From: Bacillus sp. OK048
GTDB lineage: Bacteria; Bacillota; Bacilli; Bacillales; Cytobacillaceae
Direction of reading: 5' to 3'
Assembly: GCF_900103525.1 (NCBI RefSeq)
Contig: NZ_FNHN01000004.1
Span: 310,001-374,000, forward strand
DNA: 64,000 nucleotides
Below the pieces are notes generated by a model that saw nothing but the letters and a program-made list of their open reading frames with translations, searched no databases and was not told where the DNA came from. Position 1 is the stretch's first letter. Each line of letters starts with the position of its first letter. Positions 50,618 through 59,883 of the stretch are shown here, in pieces. The position numbers and the translations under genes were made by a program.

Positions 50618-51106
50618 TTATATCTTTGGTATGTATTCATCTAATTGATAAAAGGTTCCGGTATATCCTTCTTGAGCCATCTCTTTTGAATCCTCGAAGG
50701 TTTTGATCTCTTCCGCTGTCGGGGATAGGGGAACCACAGCCATTGTTAGGTTTGTTTTTCCTTCATCCTTGGTGAGTGTAATGGTATTCAGGGTTTCCAT
50801 GGGCCAATTTGCGTGAAAGGGTGCACGTACAATGTTACCTTCTTCATCAGAAAAAAAACTAGTGTAAACGATTTTTTCTGGTGCAATAATTTCACTGTAT
50901 ACAAATTTAACCCACATTACGTTGCCGTCAGCAGGTTTCTGGCTGTAGTGAAATACACCGCCCGGACGGAAATCTGATTTAGAAACCTCGAACGTCCACC
51001 CTTTTGGTCCCCACCAGTTCTTTAGATGTTCTGATTCCGTTAATGCCTTAAACACAAGTTCACGTGAAGCATTGAAAGTATGAGTGATTTTGATTTGAGT
51101 TGACAT
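50618..51106 (-). CDS. SRPBCC / AHSA1 (activator of Hsp90 ATPase-like) domain protein
   Basis: 162 residues from the ATG at 51106, with GGAGGAATT just upstream. It has a START-like helix-grip fold: ITHTFNASRELVFKALTESE, then HLKNWWGPKGWTFEV and DFRPGGVFHYS. The family binds hydrophobic ligands. An in-frame extension upstream of this start reads like a piece of another protein (next entry) and is not part of the gene. Confidence 0.9.
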   Translation of the reverse strand: MSTQIKITHTFNASRELVFKALTESEHLKNWWGPKGWTFEVSKSDFRPGGVFHYSQKPADGNVMWVKFVYSEIIAPEKIVYTSFFSDEEGNIVRAPFHANWPMETLNTITLTKDEGKTNLTMAVVPLSPTAEEIKTFEDSKEMAQEGYTGTFYQLDEYIPKI

Positions 51107-51241
51107 GGTAATTCCTCCAGTATGTTTAAAGTCATATACATAGTATGGTTTAAGCTCAATCAATTCTTTCATTTTTTCAAACGCCTCTTCTTTATTAACT
51201 GTTACTTTTTCAGGTGCTTGGAATTGGCCTGAATATGTATT
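51107..51241 (-). pseudogene. Possible remnant of a PepSY/YcdB-like protein fused ahead of the SRPBCC gene
   Basis: The 45 codons in frame upstream of the SRPBCC start read TYSGQFQAPEKVTVNKEEAF, followed by a block ending ELKPYYVYDFKHTGG. The KEEAFEKMKEL...LKPYYVYD pattern is like the repeated domain of YcdB/YcdC-type secreted proteins. There is no start codon with a ribosome binding site. The likely explanation is a deleted gene whose end was joined to this spot. Confidence 0.35.
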
Positions 51242-51334
51242 TCAAGTAAGTACAAAAACGCAAGGAGATTTACATGTTTAATCGTGCAAGAATGCAAATA
51301 AACTTTTTCAATCATGTGATTTTAGACGAAGAAT

Positions 51335-51366
51335 GTAGGGCTTCAAATTTTCGAAGCCCTTTATTT
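51335..51366 (+). terminator. Plus-strand terminator
   Basis: AGGGCTTC pairs with GAAGCCCT around AAATTTT, then TTATTT. Upstream on the plus strand an ATG at 51274 with AAGGAGA 5 bp before it opens a frame that runs through this hairpin; a short transcript may exist, but no protein is claimed. Confidence 0.6.
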
Positions 51367-51410
51367 GGTTATAAGAATATCAAAAGCCTTATAAAAAGGT
51401 TACTAAGAAC

Positions 51411-52124
51411 CTATATCGCACATGAAAATACCCGATAGTCCAAAACTCCTTGATATTTTGCCATTATATAAAAATGCTGATTCATGATGGTGTACAGTTC
51501 AGGTTCAATATAATCTGAATAATAGAATTCGGGAGTTAGACTCTGTTGGGGTTGTTCTTGCTTACGAATTTTTATCCCTTTAAATCCAGTCCGTTGCAAT
51601 AAAGTAATCCAATCTCTTTCCATCAGCAGGGAATCTAATCCATAAAATTGAGTAATTTCTTTCTTATTACTTGGATCCATTCGTTGATTAATGGTAAGTT
51701 CATTTGCAATAAATCGGCCACCCTTCTTTAATAATCGAAAAGCTTCTGTTAGTGATCTTGGTTTATTGACAAAAGAAAGAACAGATTCAGAAATAATAAA
51801 ATCAAAAGTCTCATCCTTTAATGGGCAATTTTCAATAGATCCTTGGATAATTTCTACCGGTAATTGGTATAGTGCCATTCTCGTTTTAGCCTTTTCGACC
51901 ATGACAGGATTGATGTCTATTCCAGTTACGATTGCTCCGTATTGGGTAGCCAAATAGGCTGCTGTTTGGCCAGTACCACAACCAACATCTAAAATGTGAG
52001 TAGTGGAGGTGATTCTTTCAGACTTGAATACTTCCTTTGTCAGTTGAATACCCCCTGGATGTGCACCACCAACACCAAACTTAGACAAGAAATCTAAATA
52101 GATTGGGGTCTCAATTCTAACCAC
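51411..52124 (-). CDS. SAM-dependent methyltransferase
   Basis: 237 residues, class I methyltransferase. Motif I ILDVGCGTGQTAAYLA (about 44-59), the acidic residue of motif II in GIDINPVM, and motif post-II FDFIISESVLSFVNK are present. The N-terminal LSKFGVGGAHPGG segment resembles the UbiE/COQ5-like group seen in Bacilli. The methyl acceptor is unknown. The start is GTG at 52124 with a poorly placed AGTAGGTG site, so the exact start is uncertain. Confidence 0.9.
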   Translation of the reverse strand: MVRIETPIYLDFLSKFGVGGAHPGGIQLTKEVFKSERITSTTHILDVGCGTGQTAAYLATQYGAIVTGIDINPVMVEKAKTRMALYQLPVEIIQGSIENCPLKDETFDFIISESVLSFVNKPRSLTEAFRLLKKGGRFIANELTINQRMDPSNKKEITQFYGLDSLLMERDWITLLQRTGFKGIKIRKQEQPQQSLTPEFYYSDYIEPELYTIMNQHFYIMAKYQGVLDYRVFSCAI

Positions 52125-52419
52125 CTACTTGATTTAATTTTTAATAATCAGAAAGTAACTAGTATGACTATATCAATCTGGTTAAGATCCGAAATTGGTG
52201 ACATCCTCATATCCTTTCAGGATTCCATCAATGGATTTTCCCATTACACATATAACGTTGCATTTTACTCCTCCAATAGTTGAACTTTCTACAACTGTAT
52301 ATGAGGGTTCGGAACACAATGTGTCTGAAAGGAACTAAAATCTAAAAAAATATCAGTTTGTTATGTTTACTAATCCAGACTTAGGATTGAACGTTAGCAA
52401 TTTGAGGGATGCCAACTAT

Positions 52420-52457
52420 AAAAAAAAGCAGTCCGATTCATGCGAATCGGACTGCTT
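52420..52457 (-). terminator. Terminator of the pentose-phosphate operon
   Basis: AAGCAGTCCGATTC pairs with GAATCGGACTGCTT (52426-52457) around ATGC. TTTTTTTT follows on the minus strand. It lies about 75 bp after pgi. In the rest of 52125-52531 an open frame of about 50 codons on the minus strand is too weak to call. Confidence 0.9.
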
Positions 52458-52531
52458 GTTAGTGTGTTATTAATGTTTAGTACTCGATAACAGAACCCGT
52501 TAATCTAAGACAAGAGTGTTTTCATTTACTA

Positions 52532-53869
52532 TTATTTAGATAGACGTTTTTGTAATTCTTCTCTTTCTGCTTCATATCCTGGTTTACCAAGAAGTGCAAA
52601 CATGTTTTTCTTATAAGCTTCTACACCTGGCTGATCAAAAGGATTTACTCCCATTAGCAAGCCGCTGATTCCGCACGCTTTCTCAAAGAAATAAACCATT
52701 TCACCGAAGGTATACTCATTTAATTGATCCAGCTCAACAGATAGGTTAGGAACTGCTCCATCTACATGAGCTAAAACCGTTCCTTGAGCAGCATTCTTGT
52801 TAACATAGTCCATTGTTTTCCCAGCTAGATAATTTAACCCATCTAGGTCAGAATCTTCTTTTCCAAGAGTTATGTCTAGTTTAGGTTCTTTTACAGATAC
52901 AACTGTCTCAATAAGATCACGGCGTCCTTCTTGGACATATTGTCCCATCGAATGAAGATCAGTGCTGAAATCGACAGAAGCAGGATAGAGTCCTTTTTGG
53001 TCTTTTCCTTCACTTTCACCAAATAACTGTTTCCACCATTCTGATACATAATGAAGGGAAGGCTCAAAGTTTACCAATAGTTCAATTGATTTTCCTTTAC
53101 GATAAAGCGCATTTCTAACAGCAGCATACTGATAACTTTGGTTTTCTGCCAAGTTTGGATTATTATACTTATCTGCAGCAGCAGCAGCACCTGCCATCAT
53201 TTTATCAATATCTAAGCCTGCGGTGGCAATCGGTAATAACCCTACTGCGGTTAATACAGAGTATCTGCCGCCAACATCATCAGGTATGACAAAAGTTTCG
53301 TACCCTTCCTCATCAGCAAGTGTTTTTAAAGCTCCTTTAGCACGATCCGTTGTGGCATATATGCGTTTTCTTGCTTCTTCTTTGCCATACTTTTTCTCCA
53401 AATAATCACGGAAAATACGGAACGCAATGGCAGGCTCTGTTGTTGTACCTGATTTTGAAATCACATTGACTGAAATATCCTTGTCCTTCAGCACGTCAAA
53501 TAAGTGAGAAATATAAGTAGCACTGATATTTTGTCCGGCAAAATAAATCTCTGTTTTGTCATCCATTTGGTTATGAAATGTATGAGAAAGTGCTTCAATA
53601 GCAGCTCTTGCGCCAAGGTAAGAGCCTCCGATACCGATTATGATTAAAGCATCGGAATTACTGCGAATTCTTTCAGCAGCCGCTTTGATTCTTGCATATT
53701 CTTCTTTGTCATAGTTATGTGGTAAATCAACCCAACCAAGATAGTCGGATCCGGGACCTTTTTTCTCGTGGAGCATGTTATGTGCGGTTTTCACAAACTC
53801 CCCTAAATAGTCCACTTCATGCTGCTGCATGAAAGATAATGCATTAGAATAATTAAAAGTAATAGTCAT
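52532..53869 (-). CDS. pgi: Glucose-6-phosphate isomerase
   Basis: 445 residues, as in other Bacilli (about 450). The phosphate-binding [15 protein letters not shown] and the signature [16 protein letters not shown] are intact, with FGESEGKD and the catalytic His/Lys regions downstream. It interconverts glucose 6-phosphate and fructose 6-phosphate. It is the last gene of the operon BA3454-rpiA-zwf-gnd-tal-pgi, which allows carbon to cycle through the oxidative pentose phosphate pathway. Confidence 0.97.
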   Translation of the reverse strand: MTITFNYSNALSFMQQHEVDYLGEFVKTAHNMLHEKKGPGSDYLGWVDLPHNYDKEEYARIKAAAERIRSNSDALIIIGIGGSYLGARAAIEALSHTFHNQMDDKTEIYFAGQNISATYISHLFDVLKDKDISVNVISKSGTTTEPAIAFRIFRDYLEKKYGKEEARKRIYATTDRAKGALKTLADEEGYETFVIPDDVGGRYSVLTAVGLLPIATAGLDIDKMMAGAAAAADKYNNPNLAENQSYQYAAVRNALYRKGKSIELLVNFEPSLHYVSEWWKQLFGESEGKDQKGLYPASVDFSTDLHSMGQYVQEGRRDLIETVVSVKEPKLDITLGKEDSDLDGLNYLAGKTMDYVNKNAAQGTVLAHVDGAVPNLSVELDQLNEYTFGEMVYFFEKACGISGLLMGVNPFDQPGVEAYKKNMFALLGKPGYEAEREELQKRLSK

Positions 53870-53956
53870 CGTTGTTCTCCCCTACCAAATTAATTATTTA
53901 TGTAAGGCGTTATCTCAAACCTCTAGAAGATAACGCCCTTTAGTTTTTAGTAATTT

Positions 53957-54616
53957 TTAAACAGTTTTCCAATCAGCCGCAAATTTTTCAAGGCCTTGGT
54001 CTGTTAACGGATGTTTTGATAATTGCTCAATGACCTTAAATGGAATGGTTGCAATATGAGCTCCAGCCAACGCCACACGAGTAACATGGTCAGGATGACG
54101 AACAGATGCTGCAATGATTTGTGAATCTAGATTTTGAACACGGAACATTTGAGCAATTTTTGCGACAAGTTCTACACCATCTTCATTAATATCATCTAAA
54201 CGTCCTAAGAATGGTGAAACATAAGTTGCCCCAGCACGAGCAGCAAGCAATGCCTGATTCACACTAAATATCAGAGTAACGTTAGTCTTAACACCTTTTT
54301 TAGTTAAATAGCGGCAAGTCTCTAGTCCATCAAGTGTCATTGGAACTTTGATGGTAATATTCTTATCGCCACCGTTGATTTTAATCAGTTCGTCTGCTTC
54401 CGCAATCATTTGCTCAGCTGTTAAAGCATTAGGTGTTACCTCGGCAGAAACTGACTCAACCTCTGGAACTGCATTTAGGATTTCTGCGATACGATCTTCG
54501 AATTTCACGCCTTCTTTCGCAACTAATGAAGGGTTGGTTGTTACACCTGATAATACGCCAATTTTATAAGCCTTTTTGATTTCCTCTAGGTTTGCAGTAT
54601 CGATAAAAAATTTCAT
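53957..54616 (-). CDS. tal: Transaldolase (fructose-6-phosphate aldolase-like subfamily)
   Basis: 219 residues, the short class 3/FSA-type transaldolase (YwjH-like). [26 protein letters not shown] and the Schiff-base Lys in [13 protein letters not shown] are visible. It connects the non-oxidative branch of the pentose phosphate pathway to glycolysis. It sits between gnd and pgi with gaps of 41 and 87 bp. Confidence 0.94.
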   Translation of the reverse strand: MKFFIDTANLEEIKKAYKIGVLSGVTTNPSLVAKEGVKFEDRIAEILNAVPEVESVSAEVTPNALTAEQMIAEADELIKINGGDKNITIKVPMTLDGLETCRYLTKKGVKTNVTLIFSVNQALLAARAGATYVSPFLGRLDDINEDGVELVAKIAQMFRVQNLDSQIIAASVRHPDHVTRVALAGAHIATIPFKVIEQLSKHPLTDQGLEKFAADWKTV

Positions 54617-54657
54617 GATGTTTTTTCCTCCAATTTTTTTTTAATTCAATTCTATTA

Positions 54658-55551
54658 TTAATTCTTTTCGACAGCATGTCCACCAAATTCATTCCGTAAA
54701 GCCGCTACAACTTTACCTGTAAAGGTGTCATCCTCTAAAGAACGATAACGCATTAATAATGACATTGCAATAACTGGTGTTGCAGTTTTTAGGTCTAATG
54801 CTGCCTCAACTGTCCATTTTCCTTCACCGGAGGAATGCATAATCCCTTTAATTTCTTCCAAATCTGGATATTTTGAGAATGCATTTTCTGTTAATTCCAT
54901 CAGCCATGAACGAATAACGGATCCATTATTCCAAACTCTTGCAACCTTTTCGTAATCAAAATCAAATTCACTTTTTTCCAGTACTTCAAAGCCTTCTCCT
55001 ATAGCAGCCATCATGGCATATTCGATTCCATTATGAACCATCTTTAAGAAATGCCCGCTACCTGCTTTACCGGCATATAAGAAGCCATTTTCAACGGCGG
55101 TATCTTTGAAAAGAGGTTGTACTACTTCCCAAGCTTCTGGATCGCCACCGATCATATAACAAGCTCCATTTCGAGCCCCTTCCATACCGCCTGAAGTACC
55201 CGCATCCATAAATCTCACGCCTATTTCCTTTAACTCATTGTAGCGTTGAATCGATTCTTTATAGTGAGAATTACCTGCTTCAACGACAATATCTCCTTTT
55301 TCCAAAAACGGTAAGATTTCACCGATAACGGAATCAACCACAGCATGTGGGACCATAATCCATATAATTCTTGGATGATCTAAAGACTGGATAAGTTCTT
55401 TATAACTTGAGACACCAGTTGCGCCATATTGCTTCATATTTTCGACTGCACTTGGATTCACATCAAATGCTACCACCTCGTGATGATGATCCAATAAATT
55501 TTGTCCTAAGTTTAATCCCATTTTTCCTAAACCAATAAGTCCTACCTTCAT
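54658..55551 (-). CDS. gnd: 6-phosphogluconate dehydrogenase, decarboxylating (YqeC-like, probably NAD-dependent)
   Basis: 297 residues, the short form without the C-terminal tail domain. The Rossmann motif GLIGLGKMGLNLG is followed after beta-2 by AFDVNPSAV; the Asp there favours NAD over NADP, where GndA enzymes carry NR-S/T. The catalytic segment MDAGTSGGMEGARNGA and Lys in FLKMVHNGIEYAMM are present. It converts 6-phosphogluconate to ribulose 5-phosphate and CO2. NADPH would therefore come from zwf only, if this reading is right. Confidence 0.92.
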   Translation of the reverse strand: MKVGLIGLGKMGLNLGQNLLDHHHEVVAFDVNPSAVENMKQYGATGVSSYKELIQSLDHPRIIWIMVPHAVVDSVIGEILPFLEKGDIVVEAGNSHYKESIQRYNELKEIGVRFMDAGTSGGMEGARNGACYMIGGDPEAWEVVQPLFKDTAVENGFLYAGKAGSGHFLKMVHNGIEYAMMAAIGEGFEVLEKSEFDFDYEKVARVWNNGSVIRSWLMELTENAFSKYPDLEEIKGIMHSSGEGKWTVEAALDLKTATPVIAMSLLMRYRSLEDDTFTGKVVAALRNEFGGHAVEKN

Positions 55552-55619
55552 TATGTTCTCCTCCTAAAGGTTAAATATTATTTCTAAAAAATCTTTTGTT
55601 TTAATTCCCTGATTGTTGG

Positions 55620-57146
55620 CTAAACAATTTCCAATTTGTTTAATTGTCTAGTACCTTTCTCCTGATCTTCTTGAAGATTTTCATCGAGCCACCATTTAAA
55701 GCCATTTTCTAAAAGTAAAAATTGAGCGGCAGCAGGACCGTAAGAACCTGACTGATATTCATTGAGCGGTACTAGGTTTTCCTCAAAGGCATCTAGAATT
55801 GGCTGTACCCATTCCCATGACAATTCAACTTCCTTCCAATGAGCAAAGAAAGTAGAATCTCCGTTACTAGCATCATAAATCAGTCTTTCATATGCTTCAG
55901 GGACCCCTAAGCTTATTTGATCATTCGATAAATGTATCCTAACAGGTTCAACTTTACCATTATTCAATGGATTTTTGCTGTTTAATTGTATAGAAATATT
56001 TTCATTTGGGTTGATTTCGATGATTAATAAGTTAGGGTTTAATTGATTATTTTTATATGAAAGGTTTTCCTGATTTTTAAATTCAATGACAATTCGTGTA
56101 GACTTTTCCTTCATTCTTTTTCCTGTGCGAATGTAAAAGGGTACCCCAGTCCAAGATGGATGATCCAACCACAATCGAGCAGCTACAAAGGTATCCGTTG
56201 TGGAAGCAGAAGCTACACCTGGCTCCTCTTTATAGCTAGGAACTTTCTGTCCATTTACTTCTCCTGAAATGTATTGCCCGCGAACAATATCGTAATGAAC
56301 ATCTTCTTTAATGTTGGAACGAAGTGACTCCATGACCTTTCGTTTCTCTCTTCTAATTTCTGCTGCGCTTATTTTTTCAGGTGTATCCATTGCTGTCATC
56401 ATCAGCATTTGCAGCATATGGTTTTGAACCATATCACGGATTGCTCCAGCCTGATCGTAGTATCCAGCTCTTTTTTCTACCCCAACGGTTTCACTCGCGG
56501 TAATTTGAACATTTGCAATATGTTCTTTATTCCACAACGACTGTAGAATTGGGTTTGCAAAAGACAAGGCTTCAAGGTTCTGAACCATGGGTTTGCCTAA
56601 GTAGTGGTCAATTCGATAAATTTCCTCTTCCTCAAAGGAACGGCTTAATTTTTCATTAAGTTCCCGTGCAGATTGAAGGTCATGACCAAATGGCTTTTCA
56701 ATGATTAATCGTTTCCAGCCATCTGTCTGGCCAAGTCCGCTGTTTTTTATGTTTAGGGCAATTGTATCAAAAAATTCAGGTGCCACTGAAAGGTAAAACA
56801 TACGATTTTGTGATAAATCAAGTTCGTCTTCCCGCTGCTTTACTAATTGAAGTAGTTGCTGATAATCTTCTTTACGGGTGACATCCAATCTACTGTAGCG
56901 AAAGTAATCTAAGAATTCCCCCATATTGGCTGCCTCATGTTCAAGGCGTCGTGAAAACTCCAAAATAGAGTTTTTCACTTTTTCTTGAAAATCAAATTGA
57001 GAAAGTTCCCCTCTCCCGAGTCCCACTATAGAAATGGACTTTGGTAACTTTTGATCAACGTATAAATTGTATAGAGCTGGGAAAATTTTTCTTTTTGCTA
57101 AATCCCCTGTTGCTCCAAATAAGACGAAGGTCATTGATTCCATCAT
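55620..57146 (-). CDS. zwf: Glucose-6-phosphate 1-dehydrogenase
   Basis: 508 residues, full length. The coenzyme motif FGATGDLAKRK (8-18), the active-site block IYRIDHYLGKPMVQN (about 175) and the KRMKEKSTRIVIEF region are present. It oxidises glucose 6-phosphate to 6-phosphogluconolactone, normally with NADP, and is the committing step of the oxidative pentose phosphate pathway. ATG-ATG at the start; either is possible. Its presence in one operon with pgi, rpiA, tal and gnd suggests demand-driven NADPH production. Confidence 0.96.
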   Translation of the reverse strand: MMESMTFVLFGATGDLAKRKIFPALYNLYVDQKLPKSISIVGLGRGELSQFDFQEKVKNSILEFSRRLEHEAANMGEFLDYFRYSRLDVTRKEDYQQLLQLVKQREDELDLSQNRMFYLSVAPEFFDTIALNIKNSGLGQTDGWKRLIIEKPFGHDLQSARELNEKLSRSFEEEEIYRIDHYLGKPMVQNLEALSFANPILQSLWNKEHIANVQITASETVGVEKRAGYYDQAGAIRDMVQNHMLQMLMMTAMDTPEKISAAEIRREKRKVMESLRSNIKEDVHYDIVRGQYISGEVNGQKVPSYKEEPGVASASTTDTFVAARLWLDHPSWTGVPFYIRTGKRMKEKSTRIVIEFKNQENLSYKNNQLNPNLLIIEINPNENISIQLNSKNPLNNGKVEPVRIHLSNDQISLGVPEAYERLIYDASNGDSTFFAHWKEVELSWEWVQPILDAFEENLVPLNEYQSGSYGPAAAQFLLLENGFKWWLDENLQEDQEKGTRQLNKLEIV

Positions 57147-57182
57147 TCTTCCCCCATGTTCGTAATCTATTTTCTCTTTGTT

Positions 57183-57851
57183 CTATCTTCGGACTTTCGT
57201 TACAAGTTTGTTATCAACTATGGTAATAACAGCATCTGCCATTCCAACAAATAAGCCATTATCCACCACACCAGGCAAGAGGTTCAGACTTTTTTCTAAT
57301 TCTTCTGGCTGGTTAATTTCTTGAAAGCTGCTATCGATAATATAGTTACCGTTGTCAGTAAGAAAAGGGATTCCGCGTCTTTGCCGCAACTTTGGATTAC
57401 CACCAAGCTCTCGAATATATTTCATGGTCATTTCATATCCAAATGGCACTACTTCAATTGGCAGCGGAAAAGTTCCTAATGTTTCTACATACTTTTTAGA
57501 ATCTGCAACGACGATAAAAGTTTTCGCTGCCTTCGCAATAATTTTTTCTCTCAAAAGGGCACCGCCTCCCCCTTTTATGAGATGTAACTCTGGGTTCACT
57601 TCATCAGCTCCATCAATCGCTACATCAATTTGCTCAATCTCACGGAACGAAACAAGTGGGATACCGAGCTCTATCGCTAATTTTTCTGTCTGTTTAGAGG
57701 TAGGGACTCCTTTTATGGAAAGTCCTTGCTGGACCAATTCACCGAGTTTAGAAATGAAATAATATACGGTAGAACCTGTACCTAGTCCAACGATCATTCC
57801 ATCTTTTATATACTCTACAGCTTTTTCTCCAACTTCTGTTTTTTCAATCAA
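57183..57851 (-). CDS. rpiA: Ribose-5-phosphate isomerase A
   Basis: 222 residues from a TTG at 57851 (AAAGGGG 8 bp upstream); a TTG at 57869 is in frame but overlaps that site. IVGLGTGSTVYYFISKLGEL, DGADEVNPELHLIKGGGGAL and the catalytic Glu in LLREKIIAKAAK are intact. It interconverts ribose 5-phosphate and ribulose 5-phosphate. It follows the BA3454-type gene by about 40 bp. Confidence 0.95.
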   Translation of the reverse strand: MIEKTEVGEKAVEYIKDGMIVGLGTGSTVYYFISKLGELVQQGLSIKGVPTSKQTEKLAIELGIPLVSFREIEQIDVAIDGADEVNPELHLIKGGGGALLREKIIAKAAKTFIVVADSKKYVETLGTFPLPIEVVPFGYEMTMKYIRELGGNPKLRQRRGIPFLTDNGNYIIDSSFQEINQPEELEKSLNLLPGVVDNGLFVGMADAVITIVDNKLVTKVRR

Positions 57852-57889
57852 GAATTTATCCCCTTTCAACTAAAGATGAAATCCTCTGA

Positions 57890-58024
57890 TTAATTTGTCC
57901 ATTGTCTTGTAACTTGTTCCCTTGCCATCTGTAAAATTTGTCTATTCGGTGTGTCTTTATTTACAATGACATTTGTTAGATAATTTTTTCCTTTGTACTT
58001 TAGCTTTACAGTTACTTCAATCAT
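57890..58024 (-). CDS. BA3454-family stress response protein
   Basis: 44 residues, too short for routine ORF calls. The ATG at 58024 has AGAGGTGAG upstream. The sequence begins MIEVTVKLKYKGKNYLTN and ends REQVTRQWTN, matching the small BA3454-type stress peptides of Bacillus. It is the first gene of the pentose phosphate operon, directly behind the promoter at 58056-58083. The molecular function is unknown. Confidence 0.85.
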   Translation of the reverse strand: MIEVTVKLKYKGKNYLTNVIVNKDTPNRQILQMAREQVTRQWTN

Positions 58025-58055
58025 TAAACTCACCTCTTGAAGATTTTTGATATTT

Positions 58056-58083
58056 ATTTTATCTTTCTCACAACTTTTGTCAA
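58056..58083 (-). promoter_or_regulatory. Sigma-A promoter of BA3454-rpiA-zwf-gnd-tal-pgi
   Basis: TTGACA (58083-58078), 16 bp and TAAAAT (58061-58056), 32 bp before the BA3454 start. Confidence 0.75.
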
Positions 58084-58120
58084 TTGGTTATTTATTTTAC
58101 ATGAGTTACTTTATGTAACC

Positions 58121-58174
58121 ATAATATATCTTTCCTCTAATAATCGTCAAGTAAAATATCTCGAATTAAAGATA
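58121..58174 (-). promoter_or_regulatory. MhqR box with a second possible promoter upstream of the pentose phosphate operon
   Basis: TATCTCGAATTAAAGATA (58157-58174) is identical to the box at the mhqO promoter (40939). Seven bp downstream on the minus strand are TTGACG (58150-58145) and TATTAT or TATATT (58126-58121 or 58128-58123). Whether this promoter is used, or the box is a leftover of the neighbouring mhq block, cannot be decided here. Confidence 0.6.
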
Positions 58175-58192
58175 CTATTTTTTTAAAGTTAT

Positions 58193-58375
58193 GGCTGTGT
58201 TACATGATACTGTTGATTTTATAACCTGTTGATTTGAGCGGAAGGCACGAGACTCCTGCGGGACTAGCAGGTCAGGGTGAGACCCCGGAGGCGCGCAGCG
58301 GCGAGGAGGCTCACCGACCGCCCGCGGAAAGCGAAGTGCCTGGAGCTCAAATCAACAGCCCAGTTTAACACAGCC
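58193..58375. repeat. MITE-like element with GGCTGTGTTA terminal inverted repeats, copy 2
   Basis: It begins GGCTGTGTTACATGA and ends AGTTTAACACAGCC. Inside are GTTGATTT/AAATCAAC sub-repeats flanking a GC-rich core (58239-58340) that starts GAGCGGAAGGCACGAGACTC, the reverse complement of the core at 13367-13473. Non-coding. It separates mhqD copy B from the pentose phosphate operon. Confidence 0.85.
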
Positions 58376-58483
58376 AAGGTTATAAAAAAAAGCACGCCAT
58401 CCTAAATTGGATAAGGTGCATTTGGGCTTCAATCAAGAAAAGTGGTCAATACAATTTGAGAATTTTAAGTATTTCTATATATT

Positions 58484-58517
58484 AAAAAACTAATCGAATA
58501 GTTCCGATTAGCTTTTT
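58484..58517. terminator. Terminator of mhqD copy B
   Basis: CTAATCG/CGATTAG (58490-58496 with 58505-58511), T tracts on both strands, 9 bp after the mhqD stop. Confidence 0.85.
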
Positions 58518-58525
58518 AATTTGAT

Positions 58526-59146
58526 TTAGATTTTATTGATCATAAAATGTTGTCGATACCAAGTTGCAGCCGCTTCTACTTCTTGAATGGTTAATTGATG
58601 GCCTTTATTTTCCCAATGGAATTCTACCTTCGCATTTGCCTTTTCTAATAAAGACTGAAGCTCTGTCGATTCCATAGGAGAACAAATGGGGTCATTTGAG
58701 CCCGCTGCTATAAATGCTGATTTTCCTGTTAAATCAGGAAGGTCCATTCCTTTTCGAGGCACCATAGGATGATGAAGAATCGCACCCTTTAATGCATGTT
58801 GATAGTGGAATAATAAACTAGCAGCAATATTTGCTCCATTTGAGTAACCGATCGCAAGAATATTATCGCGGTCAAAATCATACTTTTGGGCGGCTTCATC
58901 TAGAAACTCGTTTAATTCTTTTGTTCGAAAAATAAGATCTTCCTCATCAAAGATACCTTCTGCTAATCTGCGAAAAAACCGGGGCATGCCATTTTCTAAT
59001 ACATTCCCACGAACACTTAGTACATTTGCCTCATCATCAATCATTCCTGCAAGTGGTAATAGGTCTAATTCATTTCCTCCTGTTCCATGCAGCATAAGAA
59101 AGGTTGGCTTTGCTGGGTTTTTTCCCTTATTGAATATATGTTTCAT
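58526..59146 (-). CDS. mhqD: MhqD-type carboxylesterase/phospholipase, copy B
   Basis: 206 residues, nearly identical to the copy at 38266; HGTGGNELD, GYSNGANIAAS and the late His in NKGHQLTIQEV are all conserved. The C-terminus differs (YRQHFMINKI). Its ATG overlaps the stop of a dioxygenase remnant (TAATG), exactly as in copy A, which shows the two arose by duplication of a block rather than of the single gene. Confidence 0.93.
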   Translation of the reverse strand: MKHIFNKGKNPAKPTFLMLHGTGGNELDLLPLAGMIDDEANVLSVRGNVLENGMPRFFRRLAEGIFDEEDLIFRTKELNEFLDEAAQKYDFDRDNILAIGYSNGANIAASLLFHYQHALKGAILHHPMVPRKGMDLPDLTGKSAFIAAGSNDPICSPMESTELQSLLEKANAKVEFHWENKGHQLTIQEVEAAATWYRQHFMINKI

Positions 59147-59212
59147 TATTTTTCTCCCTCCGGAACGCGAACCTCAACACGAGGTAAGGTCTATTCTAAT
59201 TTTACTTTCATA
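59146..59212 (-). pseudogene. 3' stub of a deleted mhqO-type gene
   Basis: The bases before mhqD copy B read TLPRVEVRVPEGEK-stop in the same position and frame as TLPPVAVRVLEGDK-stop before copy A. Upstream of this the frame has a TAG and similarity ends at about 59212. It is the last 15-20 codons of the middle dioxygenase of the block; the flavin reductase gene now sits there. Confidence 0.8.
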
Positions 59213-59250
59213 TGACCAAAAGGAATAGAATTCCGCTAAAGTGATCGAGA

Positions 59251-59868
59251 TCATTTAGGTCGTTCTATTTCAAAAATCTCACCAACCTTGGCGTAATTAT
59301 TCCCTGCCAATCGGCTTACAGCTGCTAAACCATTAGGATCAATTCTTCCCTTTTCATAGATGTCATTTTCAATATGAAACTGCACAATTCTCCCGATAAT
59401 AAGATCACATCCCGGTGCATCCGAACCGCCCAATTCAATGGAATGCTCCAATGTGCATTCCATTCGAATTTTAGCTTCTTTCACACCTGGTACTGAAATT
59501 TTCACACTTTCTACAGGTGTTAACTTAGCTAACTCGATCTCACTCTCATTTGGAGGAAGACTTGCAGCTGTTTGGTTGATTTTTTCAACATTCTGCTCAT
59601 CTACAATGTGAATCACAAATTCTTTGGACTCGATAATATTTCTCGCTGTATCTTTTTGCTGCCCCTTGCTTCGCTGAATTGATAACGAAATCATTGGTGG
59701 ATTTGACGAAACAATATTAAAATAACTAAAAGGTGCACCATTTAAAATTCCATCTTTCGAAACTGTGGTAACAAATGCTATCGGTCTTGGAATAATACTG
59801 CCGATTAGAAACTTATAATTTTCTCTTTCAGACAATGAGGCTGGATCGATTGAAAGCAAAGAAATCAT
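59251..59868 (-). CDS. Flavin reductase family protein (FMN-binding split barrel)
   Basis: 205 residues. The split-barrel flavin reductase fold (DIM6/NTAB) is shown by the FMN-binding GSIIPRPIAFVTTVSKDG (about 27-44), NGAPFSYFNIVSSNPPMISL and HSIELGG.DAPGCDLIIGRI. Such proteins supply reduced flavin to monooxygenases or act on small aromatic compounds. It takes the place of the second dioxygenase in the mhq block. GAAAGGGA precedes the ATG. Confidence 0.9.
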   Translation of the reverse strand: MISLLSIDPASLSERENYKFLIGSIIPRPIAFVTTVSKDGILNGAPFSYFNIVSSNPPMISLSIQRSKGQQKDTARNIIESKEFVIHIVDEQNVEKINQTAASLPPNESEIELAKLTPVESVKISVPGVKEAKIRMECTLEHSIELGGSDAPGCDLIIGRIVQFHIENDIYEKGRIDPNGLAAVSRLAGNNYAKVGEIFEIERPK

Positions 59869-59883
59869 TCCCTTTCATAAAAA

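Noticed and set aside
51274-51430. Plus-strand frame with AAGGAGA before its ATG
   Set aside because: It runs through a terminator hairpin and into the antisense of a methyltransferase gene; at most a short transcript.
52189-52345. Open frame of about 50 codons on the minus strand between the methyltransferase and pgi
   Set aside because: It has no start with a ribosome binding site, and its length is within chance for AT-rich DNA.
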